This document shows positions 7,576 through 15,377 of a stretch of DNA of 64,000 nucleotides, piece by piece. The DNA comes from Aeromicrobium endophyticum (GTDB lineage Bacteria; Actinomycetota; Actinomycetes; Propionibacteriales; Nocardioidaceae), in contig NZ_QUBR01000001.1 in NCBI RefSeq assembly GCF_003586285.1, positions 1,302,001 to 1,366,000 on the forward strand, in the 5' to 3' direction. Under the pieces are notes generated by a model. It was not told where the DNA came from. It saw only the letters and a list, made by a program, of their open reading frames with translations, and did not search any database. Within the stretch, counting starts at the first letter, position 1, and the number at the start of each line of letters is the position of its first letter. The position numbers were made by a program, and so were the translations under genes.

Positions 7576-8606
7576 CCCACGACTTCGAGCAGCGGGCCGC
7601 CGAGCTCCTCGACCCCGGTGCCCACGGCTACTTCGCGGGCGGCGCCGGCGACGAGCTGACGCTGCGCGACAACGTCGCGGCCTGGGACCGGGTCGCCCTG
7701 GCACCGCGCGTGCTGGTCGACGTCTCGCAGCGCGACACCTCGGTGACGCTGCTGGGTCGCGAGCGACCCCACCCGTTCCTGGTCGCGCCGATGGCGTACC
7801 AACGCGCCCTTCACGCCGACGCCGAGCTCGGAACGGCGCGGGCTGCCGCGGCCACCGGCTCGACGATGGTGCTGTCGTCGCAGAGCACGACCGATCCGAG
7901 CGACGTCGCCGACGCGATGGGCGATGCGTCCCGCTGGCTGCAGCTGTACGTCTTCCGTGATCGCGGGTTGACGGACGACCTGGTGCGGGCCGCCCGCGAG
8001 GGAGGGTACGAGGCGCTCTGCATCACGGTCGACTTCCCGTTCGGAGGTCGCCGCGAGCGCGACCTGCGGTCGGGCTGGGTCGTCGACCACCCCACGTACG
8101 TCCAGCTCGCGACGGGGCCCATGACCCCGGCCGAGCGTCACGCGATGCACGACCCGACGCTCACGTGGGACGACATCGCCGCCTTCGGCGAGGCCAGCGG
8201 GCTGCCGGTCGTCCTCAAGGGGATCCTGCGACCCGACGATGCCGTGCGCGCCGTCGACGCCGGGGTCGCAGGCGTGGTGGTCTCCAACCACGGCGGACGT
8301 CAGCTCGACACCGTGCTGTCGGGCGCCGACGCGCTGGGCCCGGTGGTGCAGGCGGTGCAGGGACGCATCGACGTGCTCGTCGACGGCGGCATCCGGCGCG
8401 GCTGGGACGCGGCCAAGGCGCTGGCGCTCGGTGCCGACGCGGTGCTGGTGGGGCGTCCGGTGCTGTGGGGCCTGGCGTGCGAGGGCCAGGCCGGCGCCCA
8501 GCTGGTGCTCGAGCAGCTGATCGACGAGCTTGACAGCACGTTGGGCCTTCTCGGGTGTCCGCGGGCCCGCGACCTCGACGGCTCCTACGTCACGCGGCGC
8601 GCGTGA
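7572..8606 (+). CDS. FMN-dependent alpha-hydroxy-acid oxidase family protein
   Basis: This is a 344-residue cytoplasmic flavoenzyme of the lactate/glycolate oxidase family, which oxidises 2-hydroxy acids to 2-oxo acids. The catalytic histidine and arginine are in SNHGGRQLD (H240, R243). The FMN-contacting lysine is K216 (VLKGI), with DGGIRRG (271-277) and VGRP (293-296) binding the phosphate. The GTG start overlaps the ATPase stop (GTGA), so it is co-translated with an amino-acid importer. That suggests the imported compound, or a product of it, is a 2-hydroxy acid. Lactate 2-monooxygenase activity is also possible; the family does not separate cleanly by eye. Confidence 0.88.
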   Translation: MTHDFEQRAAELLDPGAHGYFAGGAGDELTLRDNVAAWDRVALAPRVLVDVSQRDTSVTLLGRERPHPFLVAPMAYQRALHADAELGTARAAAATGSTMVLSSQSTTDPSDVADAMGDASRWLQLYVFRDRGLTDDLVRAAREGGYEALCITVDFPFGGRRERDLRSGWVVDHPTYVQLATGPMTPAERHAMHDPTLTWDDIAAFGEASGLPVVLKGILRPDDAVRAVDAGVAGVVVSNHGGRQLDTVLSGADALGPVVQAVQGRIDVLVDGGIRRGWDAAKALALGADAVLVGRPVLWGLACEGQAGAQLVLEQLIDELDSTLGLLGCPRARDLDGSYVTRRA

Positions 8607-9654
8607 GCCATTCCGCGACGCCGCGGGCTGCCGTACGTCCGGCGCGGTTGGCGCCGATCGTGCTGGCCGAGGGTCCGTAGCCGACGAGCTGTACGCGCGG
8701 ATCGGCCACGGCGGTGGTGCCGTCGAGCTGGATGCCGCCCAGCGGGCTGCGCAGGTGCAGCGGCGCCAGGTGCTCGATCGCCGGGCGGAAGCCCGTCGCC
8801 CACAGGATGACGTCGGCAGGCTCGAAGGCGTCGTCCCCTGAGCCTGTCGAAGGGCCCCACCGCACCCCGCTGGGCTCGATCAAGGTGAACATCGGCCGCC
8901 GGTCGGCGTAGGCGCCGAGCCGCTCGGCCTCGCGCTCCTGCTCGCGCAGCTGCAGGCCGGTGACGCTGACGACGCTGCGCGGCGGAAGCCCTCGGCGCAC
9001 GCGCTCCTCGACCTTGGCGACGACCTCGCGCCCCAGCTCGGGCGAGAAGTCACGGTCGTTCCACACCGGCTCGCGTCGGGTGACCCACACGGTGTCGGCG
9101 ATAGGCGCGAGCGCACCGATGAACTGCACCGCCGAGGCACCTCCGCCGACGATCACGACGCGCTTGCCGCGGAAGTGCTCGGGCCCGGGATAGCCGGAGG
9201 TGTGCAGCTGCTCGCCCCCGAACGTCTCGATGCCGGGCACGTGGGGGACGAAGGGACGTGTCCAGGTGCCGGTGGCGTTCACGAGCGTGCGGGTCGTCCA
9301 CGACGCCCCGTCGTCGGCCCCCACCACCAGCAGGCCGTCCTGGTCGTGCACCTGCCGCACACGCACGGGACGCTCGACCGGCAGGTCGAAGCGGGCCTCG
9401 TAGTCCGCGAAGTAGGCCGGGACGAACTGGTTGGCCCGCTCGGCACCCGTGTCGGCGGGGATGCGGGCGCCGGGCAGGTCAGCCACGCGGTGCACGTCGT
9501 GCATCGTGAGGGCGTCCCAACGATGCTGCCAGGCACCGCCTGGACGGTCGTTGCCGTCGAGGACGACGTGCTCGATGCCGCGTCGCGCGAGGTGGTGCGA
9601 CGTCGAGAGGCCGGCTTGGCCCGCGCCGATCACGACGCTGTCGAGGATGCCCAC
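8590..9654 (-). CDS. flavin-containing monooxygenase-like NAD(P)/FAD oxidoreductase
   Basis: This is a 354-residue two-dinucleotide-domain flavoprotein (CzcO/YUC-like). The FAD motif GAGQAG (10-15) is followed by DRPGGAW, NATGTW (126-131) and a second Rossmann motif VGGGAS (169-174) for NADPH. HTSGYPGPEHF (151-161) resembles the FMO identifying region, and ATGFRP is at 286-291. It probably hydroxylates or Baeyer-Villiger-oxidises a small lipophilic substrate. It follows an unknown protein and an alpha/beta hydrolase on the same strand. Residues 267-273 (GPSTGSG) are the translation of an inserted dispersed repeat. The GTG start at 9654 places the FAD motif at the usual position. The 3' end overlaps the convergent oxidase gene by 17 bases. 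Confidence 0.85.
   Translation of the reverse strand: MGILDSVVIGAGQAGLSTSHHLARRGIEHVVLDGNDRPGGAWQHRWDALTMHDVHRVADLPGARIPADTGAERANQFVPAYFADYEARFDLPVERPVRVRQVHDQDGLLVVGADDGASWTTRTLVNATGTWTRPFVPHVPGIETFGGEQLHTSGYPGPEHFRGKRVVIVGGGASAVQFIGALAPIADTVWVTRREPVWNDRDFSPELGREVVAKVEERVRRGLPPRSVVSVTGLQLREQEREAERLGAYADRRPMFTLIEPSGVRWGPSTGSGDDAFEPADVILWATGFRPAIEHLAPLHLRSPLGGIQLDGTTAVADPRVQLVGYGPSASTIGANRAGRTAARGVAEWLTRAA
8835..8854 (-). repeat. intragenic dispersed repeat, CCCTTCGACAGGCTCAGGGG type
   Basis: The minus-strand sequence CCCTTCGACAGGCTCAGGGG is an imperfect palindrome (CCCT...AGGG ends). I recognise this as a sequence that recurs across many high-GC bacterial genomes, often inside or between genes. 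Here it sits in frame in the monooxygenase gene and is read as GPSTGSG in a surface-loop position just before the FEPADVILWATG strand. Only one copy was found in this window. Confidence 0.6.
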
Positions 9655-9682
9655 GTGGCACTCAACGCGGGTGAGCGGGCGG

Positions 9683-10567
9683 TCATTCCAGCCCGTACTT
9701 CGCCTCCAGCGGCTCGAGCTGCGCCGGGTCCCAGAGCGCGAGGTGCAGCAGCGGTGCGACGCCGCCCTCACCGTCGACCACCGTCCGCAGCTGGCTGAGC
9801 AAGGTCTGTGTGGGCCCGACTGTCTCGGGCAGGCCTCGCCAGTACGCGGCGGCCGACGTGTCGAACGAGCGCTGGATGCGCGTGCCGAACAGGCGCAGGG
9901 CCAGCCGTCCGAGGCCCTTGCCGCCGAGGTCGGCCGATGCGACGACGTCCCAGGCCGCGGGGGTGGGCGTGACGGTCGCCGAACCGGTGGCGTGCACGAG
10001 CCGCAGGCGGCCCTCGCCGTCGAAGAAGGTGCTCGTGGTGCGGTGCTCGAAGGTCGCGAGGTCGATCGTCGCGTTTCCGGTGGCGTCGCCGCCCACTCGG
10101 CGCGCGAGCCAGCGCGGCGCGCCGCCCTCGATGAGCATCGCGGTCGCATCGGCCTGCGCCGTCAGGTCGACACGCGGGATGCGCCCGTGCACCACGTCGA
10201 CGTCGATGGTCCACAGCCCGGTGCGGTCGGCCAGGGTGACGGCCAGGGCTCGCGCGTCGTCGCTGCGGAGCGTGAGCTGGCTGACGGTCTCGACGACCTC
10301 GCCGGTGGGCGTGCCGATGTCGTCGGGGCGCTGCGGGTCGCTATGGATGGCGGGGGTGCGCGTCACGATCTCGTAGCGCGCGCCGGGCGAGCGGTGGCGT
10401 CCCTCGACGAGCCGGAGGGTGTCGACCGAGGTGCCCGTCACGGGGTTGACGACCAGGCCGGCGCTGTCGAAGCGTAGGGCGGCCCACTCCTCGCGCAGCG
10501 GCACGAGGGCCTCGACCAGCAGGCTGTGGTCGAAGCGGGGGATCGATCCTGACGTCGTCAGTCGCAT
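9683..10567 (-). CDS. hypothetical protein (unrecognised family)
   Basis: This is a 294-residue soluble protein with no family I recognise, no signal peptide and no membrane helix. It is rich in beta-prone segments (EVVETVSQLTL, LWTIDVDVVHG, RLRLVHATGSATV), with a C-terminal helical region. It lies 9 bases after the alpha/beta hydrolase and 28 bases before the monooxygenase, so it is probably transcribed with both. However, TAGGCT six bases ahead of the ATG suggests an internal leaderless promoter too. Confidence 0.7.
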   Translation of the reverse strand: MRLTTSGSIPRFDHSLLVEALVPLREEWAALRFDSAGLVVNPVTGTSVDTLRLVEGRHRSPGARYEIVTRTPAIHSDPQRPDDIGTPTGEVVETVSQLTLRSDDARALAVTLADRTGLWTIDVDVVHGRIPRVDLTAQADATAMLIEGGAPRWLARRVGGDATGNATIDLATFEHRTTSTFFDGEGRLRLVHATGSATVTPTPAAWDVVASADLGGKGLGRLALRLFGTRIQRSFDTSAAAYWRGLPETVGPTQTLLSQLRTVVDGEGGVAPLLHLALWDPAQLEPLEAKYGLE

Positions 10568-10576
10568 GCCCGGAGC

Positions 10577-11380
10577 CTAGGCCGCGACTGAAGCTCCCGC
10601 CTCTGCGGCCGTGTTCTCGATGACGCGGGCGACCAGGGCCGGGTCGTCGATCATCGGGACGTGACCGCAGTGCGGCAGGGCCACGTGGCGCGCCTCGGGC
10701 AGGCGCTCCTGGGCGATCGCCGACGATCCGTAGGGGAGGATCAGGTCGCGCGTGCCCCACGCGATGGTGGTCGGCACGTCGAGGTGCTGCGTGAACGAGT
10801 AGGTGACGCCCTTGACGATCGTCCGCTCGAAGCCGCGGCAGTGCTTGAGCGCCAGCGCGTCGCCGTAGACCTCGTCGGCGGTGAACCGCTCGGGGTGCGT
10901 GTACAGCGAGCTGCCGGCCAGTCGGCGTCCGATCGCGCTGCGCGACACGAGGCGCAGCACGCGGTCGGGCAGGCGGCTCGTGACGCGCAGCAGCACGAGC
11001 AGCGTCAGGGTCTGCACGCGGTTGAGCGTGCCGAAGAAGCCGGCGGGACTGAGCGCCGTGACCGAGCGGGCGAGCCCGCGGGCACCGAGCTCGAGGGCGA
11101 TGGCGCCGCCGAGCGAGTTGCCGACGACGTGCGGGCGCTCGATGCCCCAGTGGGCGAAGTTGTCGCTGAGGTTGTGGCACGCGTTGTCCATGTCGTACGC
11201 GGCCTTGAGCGGATAGGCCGGCGACTCGCCGAACCCGGCCAGGTCGACCGCGATGACGTCGTACGACTGGGCCAGGGTCTCGAAGACCGGATCCCACGCC
11301 TGACGGCGGTGACCGATGCCGTGGATGAGGACGAGGGGCTCGCCGGAGCCCTTGCGCGTGTAGACCAGTTCGGAGAGCAT
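10577..11380 (-). CDS. alpha/beta-hydrolase fold protein
   Basis: This is a 267-residue hydrolase. The oxyanion region is LIHGIGHRRQ (18-27), the nucleophile S89 is in GNSLGG, the acid is D212 in WGTRDLILP, and H240 is in PHCGHVP, giving a complete triad. Such enzymes cleave esters, lactones or C-C bonds. Being first in a row with a flavin monooxygenase, it could open a lactone made by that enzyme; this is inference. The start at 11380 is preferred to 11425 because the promoter (TATCTT, seven bases upstream) and a 13-bp palindrome lie between them. Confidence 0.88.
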   Translation of the reverse strand: MLSELVYTRKGSGEPLVLIHGIGHRRQAWDPVFETLAQSYDVIAVDLAGFGESPAYPLKAAYDMDNACHNLSDNFAHWGIERPHVVGNSLGGAIALELGARGLARSVTALSPAGFFGTLNRVQTLTLLVLLRVTSRLPDRVLRLVSRSAIGRRLAGSSLYTHPERFTADEVYGDALALKHCRGFERTIVKGVTYSFTQHLDVPTTIAWGTRDLILPYGSSAIAQERLPEARHVALPHCGHVPMIDDPALVARVIENTAAEAGASVAA

Positions 11381-11390
11381 GCCGATCAAG

Positions 11391-11403
11391 ATACCGACGG
11401 TAT
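11391..11403. promoter_or_regulatory. 13-bp palindrome ATACCG-A-CGGTAT at the hydrolase promoter
   Basis: This is a perfect inverted repeat overlapping the likely -10 (TATCTT on the minus strand) of the hydrolase at 11380. Similar 13-bp ATAC-N5-GTAT elements overlap the -10 of the genes starting at 46835 and 54558, so it is proposed as a shared repressor site. Confidence 0.5.
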
Positions 11404-11452
11404 GCGGATGTGTCACGGCGCCCACCTCGCCGAGCCGTGCGAGGTTGCCGCC

Positions 11453-11605
11453 ATGGACGTCTGCGCTGTCGTCGCGCTGGTGTCGGGCGCGCTCCTCCTG
11501 CTCGCGATCCGGCAGGATCGGGCGCCCCTCGGGCTACGGGCGCTGGGGGTGGTCATGTTCGGCGGTGGCTTCGTCGTGCTGGCCGTCGACCTGCTGGGCG
11601 GCTAG
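11453..11605 (+). CDS. small hydrophobic protein
   Basis: This is a 50-residue frame encoding two hydrophobic segments (about 4-19 and 29-48) around a short charged turn (RQDRAPLG). It lies between the divergent hydrolase promoter and a convergent small membrane protein whose stop it overlaps by four bases. The size and composition are those of a small membrane protein, but no family is recognised and it could be spurious. Confidence 0.45.
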   Translation: MDVCAVVALVSGALLLLAIRQDRAPLGLRALGVVMFGGGFVVLAVDLLGG

Positions 11606-11775
11606 GGACTACTTGTTCCAGAGCGCGAACGGGTCACCAAGCCGGTGACCAGGAGGATGGCGCCAGCGGCCAGTAAAACGAGGACGCAGGTGAACTCGAT
11701 CGCTCCCAGGCCGCCCAAGATGCCGGACCCGGCAATCAGAGCGAGGAGGAAGAGGAAGCCACCTGTGCGGATCAT
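11602..11775 (-). CDS. small two-helix membrane protein
   Basis: This is a 57-residue protein that is almost entirely two hydrophobic helices (about 6-25 and 29-47) with an Arg/Ser-rich tail. A strong ribosome-binding site (AGGAGGAGGG) sits just ahead of the ATG at 11775, which argues that it is translated. The function is unknown. Confidence 0.6.
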   Translation of the reverse strand: MIRTGGFLFLLALIAGSGILGGLGAIEFTCVLVLLAAGAILLVTGLVTRSRSGTSSP

Positions 11776-11850
11776 GGGCCACCCTCCTCCTGGTTGCCGG
11801 TGTCGGTCGCGTCCGGCCGCTTCTGAGCGTACCGGCCCGGGTACTCGCGG

Positions 11851-11880
11851 TTGCCATCGTGACAGCACTACTGTCACAAT
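11851..11880 (+). promoter_or_regulatory. promoter with 19-bp operator GTGACAG-CACTA-CTGTCAC
   Basis: The -35 TTGCCA (11851-11856) and -10 CACAAT (11875-11880) are 18 bases apart. The perfect 7-bp-arm inverted repeat at 11859-11877 fills the spacer and touches the -10. The GTG start at 11887 follows six bases after the -10. Near-identical elements are in the fadA promoter and the SDR/enoyl-CoA hydratase intergenic region. This geometry is typical of a TetR-type repressor site. Confidence 0.7.
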
Positions 11881-11886
11881 GCTGGT

Positions 11887-13062
11887 GTGACGATCTCAGA
11901 CAAGTCCGGCCCCCTGCACGGCGTGCGTGTCGTCGAGCTGGTCGGCATCGGTCCCGGCCCCTTCGCCGCGATGCTGCTGGCCGACCTCGGCGCCGACGTC
12001 ATCCGCGTCGATCGCCCGGGGGGCAACGCCCTTCAGCTCGGCCCGGCCGTCAAGGACATCCTCGGTCGCGGACGCCCGTCGGTCGCGATCGACCTCAAGA
12101 ACCCTCGCGGCGTCGAGACCGTCCTCGACCTCGTGGCATCGGCCGACATCCTGATCGAGGGCCTGCGCCCCGGCGTCACCGAGCGCCTCGGCCTCGGCCC
12201 CGCCGACTGCCACGCCCGCAACCCGGCCCTCGTCTACGGGCGCATGACGGGCTGGGGGCAGGACGGCCCGCTGGCCCAGACGGCCGGCCACGACATCAAC
12301 TACATCGCGGTCGCCGGCGCCCTGGGGTCGATCGGCCGCGCGGGCGGCCCGCCCCAGGTGCCGCTCAACCTCGTCGGCGACTTCGCCGGCGGCTCCCTCT
12401 ACCTCGTCACCGGCCTGCTGGCCGCGCTCACCCACGCGCGGGCCACGGGCGAGGGCCAGGTCGTCGACGCCGCCATCACCGACGGCACGGCCCACCTGAT
12501 GTCGATGATCGTCGCGATGCAGCAGTCGGGCGGCTGGAGCGACCGCCGCGGCACCAACATGCTCGACACGGGCACCCCGTTCTACGACGTCTTCGAGACG
12601 TCCGACGGTCAATGGATGTCGGTCGGCCCGCTCGAGCCGCAGTTCTTCGCCGCCTTTGCCCAGGGGCTCGGCGTCGAGCTGCCCGGCCAGTACGACATCG
12701 CCCGCTGGGACGAGCTGCGCGCGGCGATCGCGACGGCGTTCGCCGGCCGCACCCGCGCCGAGTGGATCGAGGTGTTCGACGGCACCGATGCGTGCGTGGC
12801 CCCGGTGCTGAGCCTCACCGAGGCCTACGAGCACCCGCACAACGTCGCCCGCGGCACCTACGTCGAGCACCACGGGCTCACCCAGCCGGCACCGGCACCC
12901 CGCTTCTCCGCGACCCCCGCGACCCTGACGTCCCCGCCCGAGGCCGCGGGCTCGAGCACCGCCGAGGCGCTCGCCGCCTGGGGCATCGCCGACGTCGACC
13001 AGCTCATCGCCGACGGCGTCGCCGTCCAGGCGCCGTCCACCACATCGAAGGACCACTCATGA
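11887..13062 (+). CDS. CaiB/BaiF family CoA-transferase or alpha-methylacyl-CoA racemase
   Basis: This is a 391-residue class III CoA-transferase-fold enzyme. The sequence GHDINYIA with H135 and NLVGDFAGGS with D165 are spaced as the His/Asp racemase pair of alpha-methylacyl-CoA racemase, so epimerisation of 2-methyl branched acyl-CoAs is the best guess. The fold also includes CoA transferases that use the same aspartate. It overlaps the acyl-CoA dehydrogenase gene by ATGA and shares its promoter and operator. Together they suggest entry of branched acyl-CoAs into beta-oxidation. Confidence 0.85.
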   Translation: MTISDKSGPLHGVRVVELVGIGPGPFAAMLLADLGADVIRVDRPGGNALQLGPAVKDILGRGRPSVAIDLKNPRGVETVLDLVASADILIEGLRPGVTERLGLGPADCHARNPALVYGRMTGWGQDGPLAQTAGHDINYIAVAGALGSIGRAGGPPQVPLNLVGDFAGGSLYLVTGLLAALTHARATGEGQVVDAAITDGTAHLMSMIVAMQQSGGWSDRRGTNMLDTGTPFYDVFETSDGQWMSVGPLEPQFFAAFAQGLGVELPGQYDIARWDELRAAIATAFAGRTRAEWIEVFDGTDACVAPVLSLTEAYEHPHNVARGTYVEHHGLTQPAPAPRFSATPATLTSPPEAAGSSTAEALAAWGIADVDQLIADGVAVQAPSTTSKDHS

Positions 13063-14201
13063 AGCGCACCATCTTCGACGCCGACCACGAGGCGTTCCGC
13101 GACACCGTCCGCTCGTTCTGCGAGAAGGAGATCGCCCCGCACCACGACCAGTGGGAGAAGGACTCGATCGTCCCGCGCGACGTCTGGACCAAGGCCGGCG
13201 ACATGGGCCTGCTCGGCTTCATGATGCCCGAGGAGCACGGCGGAGGCGGCGTCACCGACTTCCGCTACAACGCGATCCTCACCGAGGAGATCACCCGCAT
13301 CGGTGCCAGCGGCATCGGGTTCGTCATCCAGACCGACCTCGTGTCGGGCTACCTGCTCTCGCACGCGACCGAGGAGCAGAAGGAGCGCTGGTTCCCGAAG
13401 TTCTGCAGCGGCGAGATGATCACCGCGATCGCCATGACGGAGCCCGGCACCGGGTCCGACCTGCAGGGCATCAAGACCACGGCCGTCCTCGACGGTGACG
13501 AGTACGTCATCAACGGCTCCAAGACGTTCATCACCAACGGCATCAACGCCGACCTGGTCATCGTCGTGTGCCAGACCGATCCGTCGGCCGGCGCGATGGG
13601 CTTCTCGCTGGTCGTCGTCGAGCGCGGGGCCGAGGGCTTCGAGCGCGGCCGCAACCTCGACAAGATCGGCCTCAAGGCGCAGGACACCGCCGAGCTGTTC
13701 TTCGACGACGTGCGGGTGCCCAAGAGCAACCTGCTGGGCGAGGCCGGCCACGGCTTCATCTATCTGATGGAGAAGCTGCCGCAGGAGCGGCTGTCGATCT
13801 CGGTCGTCGCGGCAGCGGCCTGCCGCCGGATGATCGACATGACGCTCGAGTACGTCAAGGAGCGCAAGGCGTTCGGCAAGCCGATCGGCTCGTTCCAGAA
13901 CTCGCGGTTCACGCTGGCCGAGCTCGAGACCGAGGCGCGCATCGCGCAGGTGTTCGTCGACGAGTCGATCACGCAGCTGAACGCCGGCACGCTGACGGTC
14001 GAGGACGCCGCGATGGGCAAGTGGTGGACCACCGAGCTGCAGAAGAAGGTCGCCGACCAGTGCCTGCAGCTGCACGGAGGCTACGGCTACATGTCGGAGT
14101 ACCCCATCTCGAAGGCGTATCTCGACACCCGCATCCAGACGATCTACGGCGGCACGACCGAGATCATGAAGGAGATCGTCGGGCGCGGCCTCGGCATCTG
14201 A
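13059..14201 (+). CDS. acyl-CoA dehydrogenase, LCAD/IVD-type catalytic layout
   Basis: This is a 380-residue FAD enzyme introducing the 2,3-double bond into acyl-CoA. The FAD/substrate motif is MTEPGTGSD (126-134). The canonical C-terminal catalytic glutamate of MCAD-type enzymes is replaced (IYGGTTEI). Instead LPQERL supplies E243, the position used by long-chain and isovaleryl-CoA dehydrogenases. The enzyme is thus expected to be active with long or branched substrates. It is the second gene of the operon starting at 11887 and ends just before a hairpin terminator. Confidence 0.92.
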   Translation: MKRTIFDADHEAFRDTVRSFCEKEIAPHHDQWEKDSIVPRDVWTKAGDMGLLGFMMPEEHGGGGVTDFRYNAILTEEITRIGASGIGFVIQTDLVSGYLLSHATEEQKERWFPKFCSGEMITAIAMTEPGTGSDLQGIKTTAVLDGDEYVINGSKTFITNGINADLVIVVCQTDPSAGAMGFSLVVVERGAEGFERGRNLDKIGLKAQDTAELFFDDVRVPKSNLLGEAGHGFIYLMEKLPQERLSISVVAAAACRRMIDMTLEYVKERKAFGKPIGSFQNSRFTLAELETEARIAQVFVDESITQLNAGTLTVEDAAMGKWWTTELQKKVADQCLQLHGGYGYMSEYPISKAYLDTRIQTIYGGTTEIMKEIVGRGLGI

Positions 14202-14216
14202 GCTGTTGTCCACAGC

Positions 14217-14251
14217 GCGGCTCCCGACGCCTTCCGGACGTCGGGAGCCGC
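14217..14251 (+). terminator. hairpin terminator after the acyl-CoA dehydrogenase
   Basis: Perfect 13-bp arms (GCGGCTCCCGACG and its complement) flank a 9-base loop, 15 bases after the stop codon. The following bases (tctatcct) are not a U-run, as is usual in high-GC actinobacteria. Confidence 0.7.
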
Positions 14252-14266
14252 GTCTATCCTGGCGAC

Positions 14267-14578
14267 GTGAACGACGCACAGACCTGGACCACGATCGGCG
14301 GCATGTTCACGTTCATGCTGGCGTTCATGGCCATCGCCGTGCGCCTGTTCGGACAGAACCTCGACGCCCGCTTCGGTGCCCTCACGGCCGTCATGACGGC
14401 CGGTTTCGAGCAGGTCGACAAGCGGTTCGAGCAGGTCGACAAGCGATTCGAGCAGGTCGACAAGCGATTCGAGCAGGTCGAGCGACGCCTCGACCGCATC
14501 GAGGACCGGGTCGAGGCGCTCGATCGCGACGTCACGGCCATCACGCGTCGCCTCATGGACGGGCCCGACACGCCGTAG
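14267..14578 (+). CDS. membrane-anchored coiled-coil protein with heptad repeats
   Basis: This is a 103-residue protein. One membrane helix (about 9-29) is followed by a long alpha-helical region holding four consecutive heptads (FEQVDKR three times, then FEQVERR; residues 47-74). A continuing helix follows with LDRIEDRVEALDRDV. Such proteins form coiled-coil oligomers; DUF1640-like and haemolysin XhlA-like anchors look similar. The GTG start follows TATCCT by six bases. The function is unknown. Confidence 0.65.
   Translation: MNDAQTWTTIGGMFTFMLAFMAIAVRLFGQNLDARFGALTAVMTAGFEQVDKRFEQVDKRFEQVDKRFEQVERRLDRIEDRVEALDRDVTAITRRLMDGPDTP
14405..14488 (+). repeat. four tandem 21-bp repeats encoding FEQVDKR heptads
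   Basis: The unit ttcgagcaggtcgacaagcg plus one base is repeated three times almost perfectly, then once with changes giving FEQVERR. Near identity at the third codon positions indicates recent slippage or expansion rather than selection on protein sequence alone. Confidence 0.8.
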
Positions 14579-14590
14579 TCGTCACACCGA

Positions 14591-15307
14591 CTACGTGCGG
14601 CGGCGCACCGTCTCGCGCTTCGCCTCGTCGACGCCGGTCTCGTACGCGGTCACCAGCGCCTGCACCGTCAGGGGCTTGAACCGCTCGACGAGGGCGATGA
14701 TGTCCTCGGGGGGGCGGCCCGACGATCGCAGCGACGGCCACCACATGGTCTTGAAGACCTCGGTGATCTGACGAGCCACCGAGCGACCGGCCTCGTCGAA
14801 GATCTTGCGCGCGGCGAGGGCGACCTCGATCGGCATGTCGGTCTCGATGAACTGGATGCCGACCGCGAGGTGCGCCGGCGCGACCTGGAAGACGTCCTCG
14901 GTGGGCGTCGGCTCGACCACGCCCAGGGCGATGAGCCGCTCGAGGTCGTCGTCGGTGAGAGGGCGTCCGGCCCGCAGCTCGAGGGACGCACGGTCGAGCT
15001 CCTCGGGGCGGTCGGCCATCCAGGGCGCCAGCAGCGTGCGGTGCAGGGCGACCTGCTCGGGCGTCGCCTCGGCCGGGATGTTCTCGAGGTAGCCCTCGAT
15101 CGCCGACAGCGTGAAGCCGTGGCCCTGCAGCTCGCGGACGAGCTCGAGTCGTGCGATGTGGTCGGGACCGTAGAAGCCGTTGCGGCCCTCGCGGCGCGGC
15201 GGCGGGATGAGGCCGCGACCGGCGTAGAAGCGCACGGTGCGCACCGTCATGCCGACGCGGGACGCGAGCTGCTCGACGCTCATGGTCTCGGCCGGTGTCG
15301 TCGTCAT
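14591..15307 (-). CDS. MerR family transcriptional regulator
   Basis: This is a 238-residue regulator. The winged helix begins at SVEQLASRVGMTVRTVRFYAGRGL (split: SVEQLASRVG, MTVRTVRFYAG) and continues through the wing GFYGPDHIARLELVRELQ. A dimerisation helix and a long C-terminal effector domain follow. This length fits actinobacterial MerR proteins with small-molecule domains rather than metal sensors, and no metal-binding cysteines are seen. TAGGGT lies six bases before the ATG, and a matching TAGGGT serves the divergent gene at 15378. Its targets are unknown. Confidence 0.88.
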   Translation of the reverse strand: MTTTPAETMSVEQLASRVGMTVRTVRFYAGRGLIPPPRREGRNGFYGPDHIARLELVRELQGHGFTLSAIEGYLENIPAEATPEQVALHRTLLAPWMADRPEELDRASLELRAGRPLTDDDLERLIALGVVEPTPTEDVFQVAPAHLAVGIQFIETDMPIEVALAARKIFDEAGRSVARQITEVFKTMWWPSLRSSGRPPEDIIALVERFKPLTVQALVTAYETGVDEAKRETVRRRT

Positions 15308-15377
15308 GGCTCGACCCTATTCCACCAGCCCGGAGGGCGTTAGGGTCGAAGCACGGGATCCGGGGGACGGAGAGACC

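Noticed and set aside
15311..15349. 9-bp perfect inverted repeat TCGACCCTA...TAGGGTCGA as a possible MerR operator
   Set aside because: Each half is the -10 hexamer TAGGGT of one of the two divergent genes, so symmetry arises from two similar promoters. MerR sites normally lie in the -35/-10 spacer.
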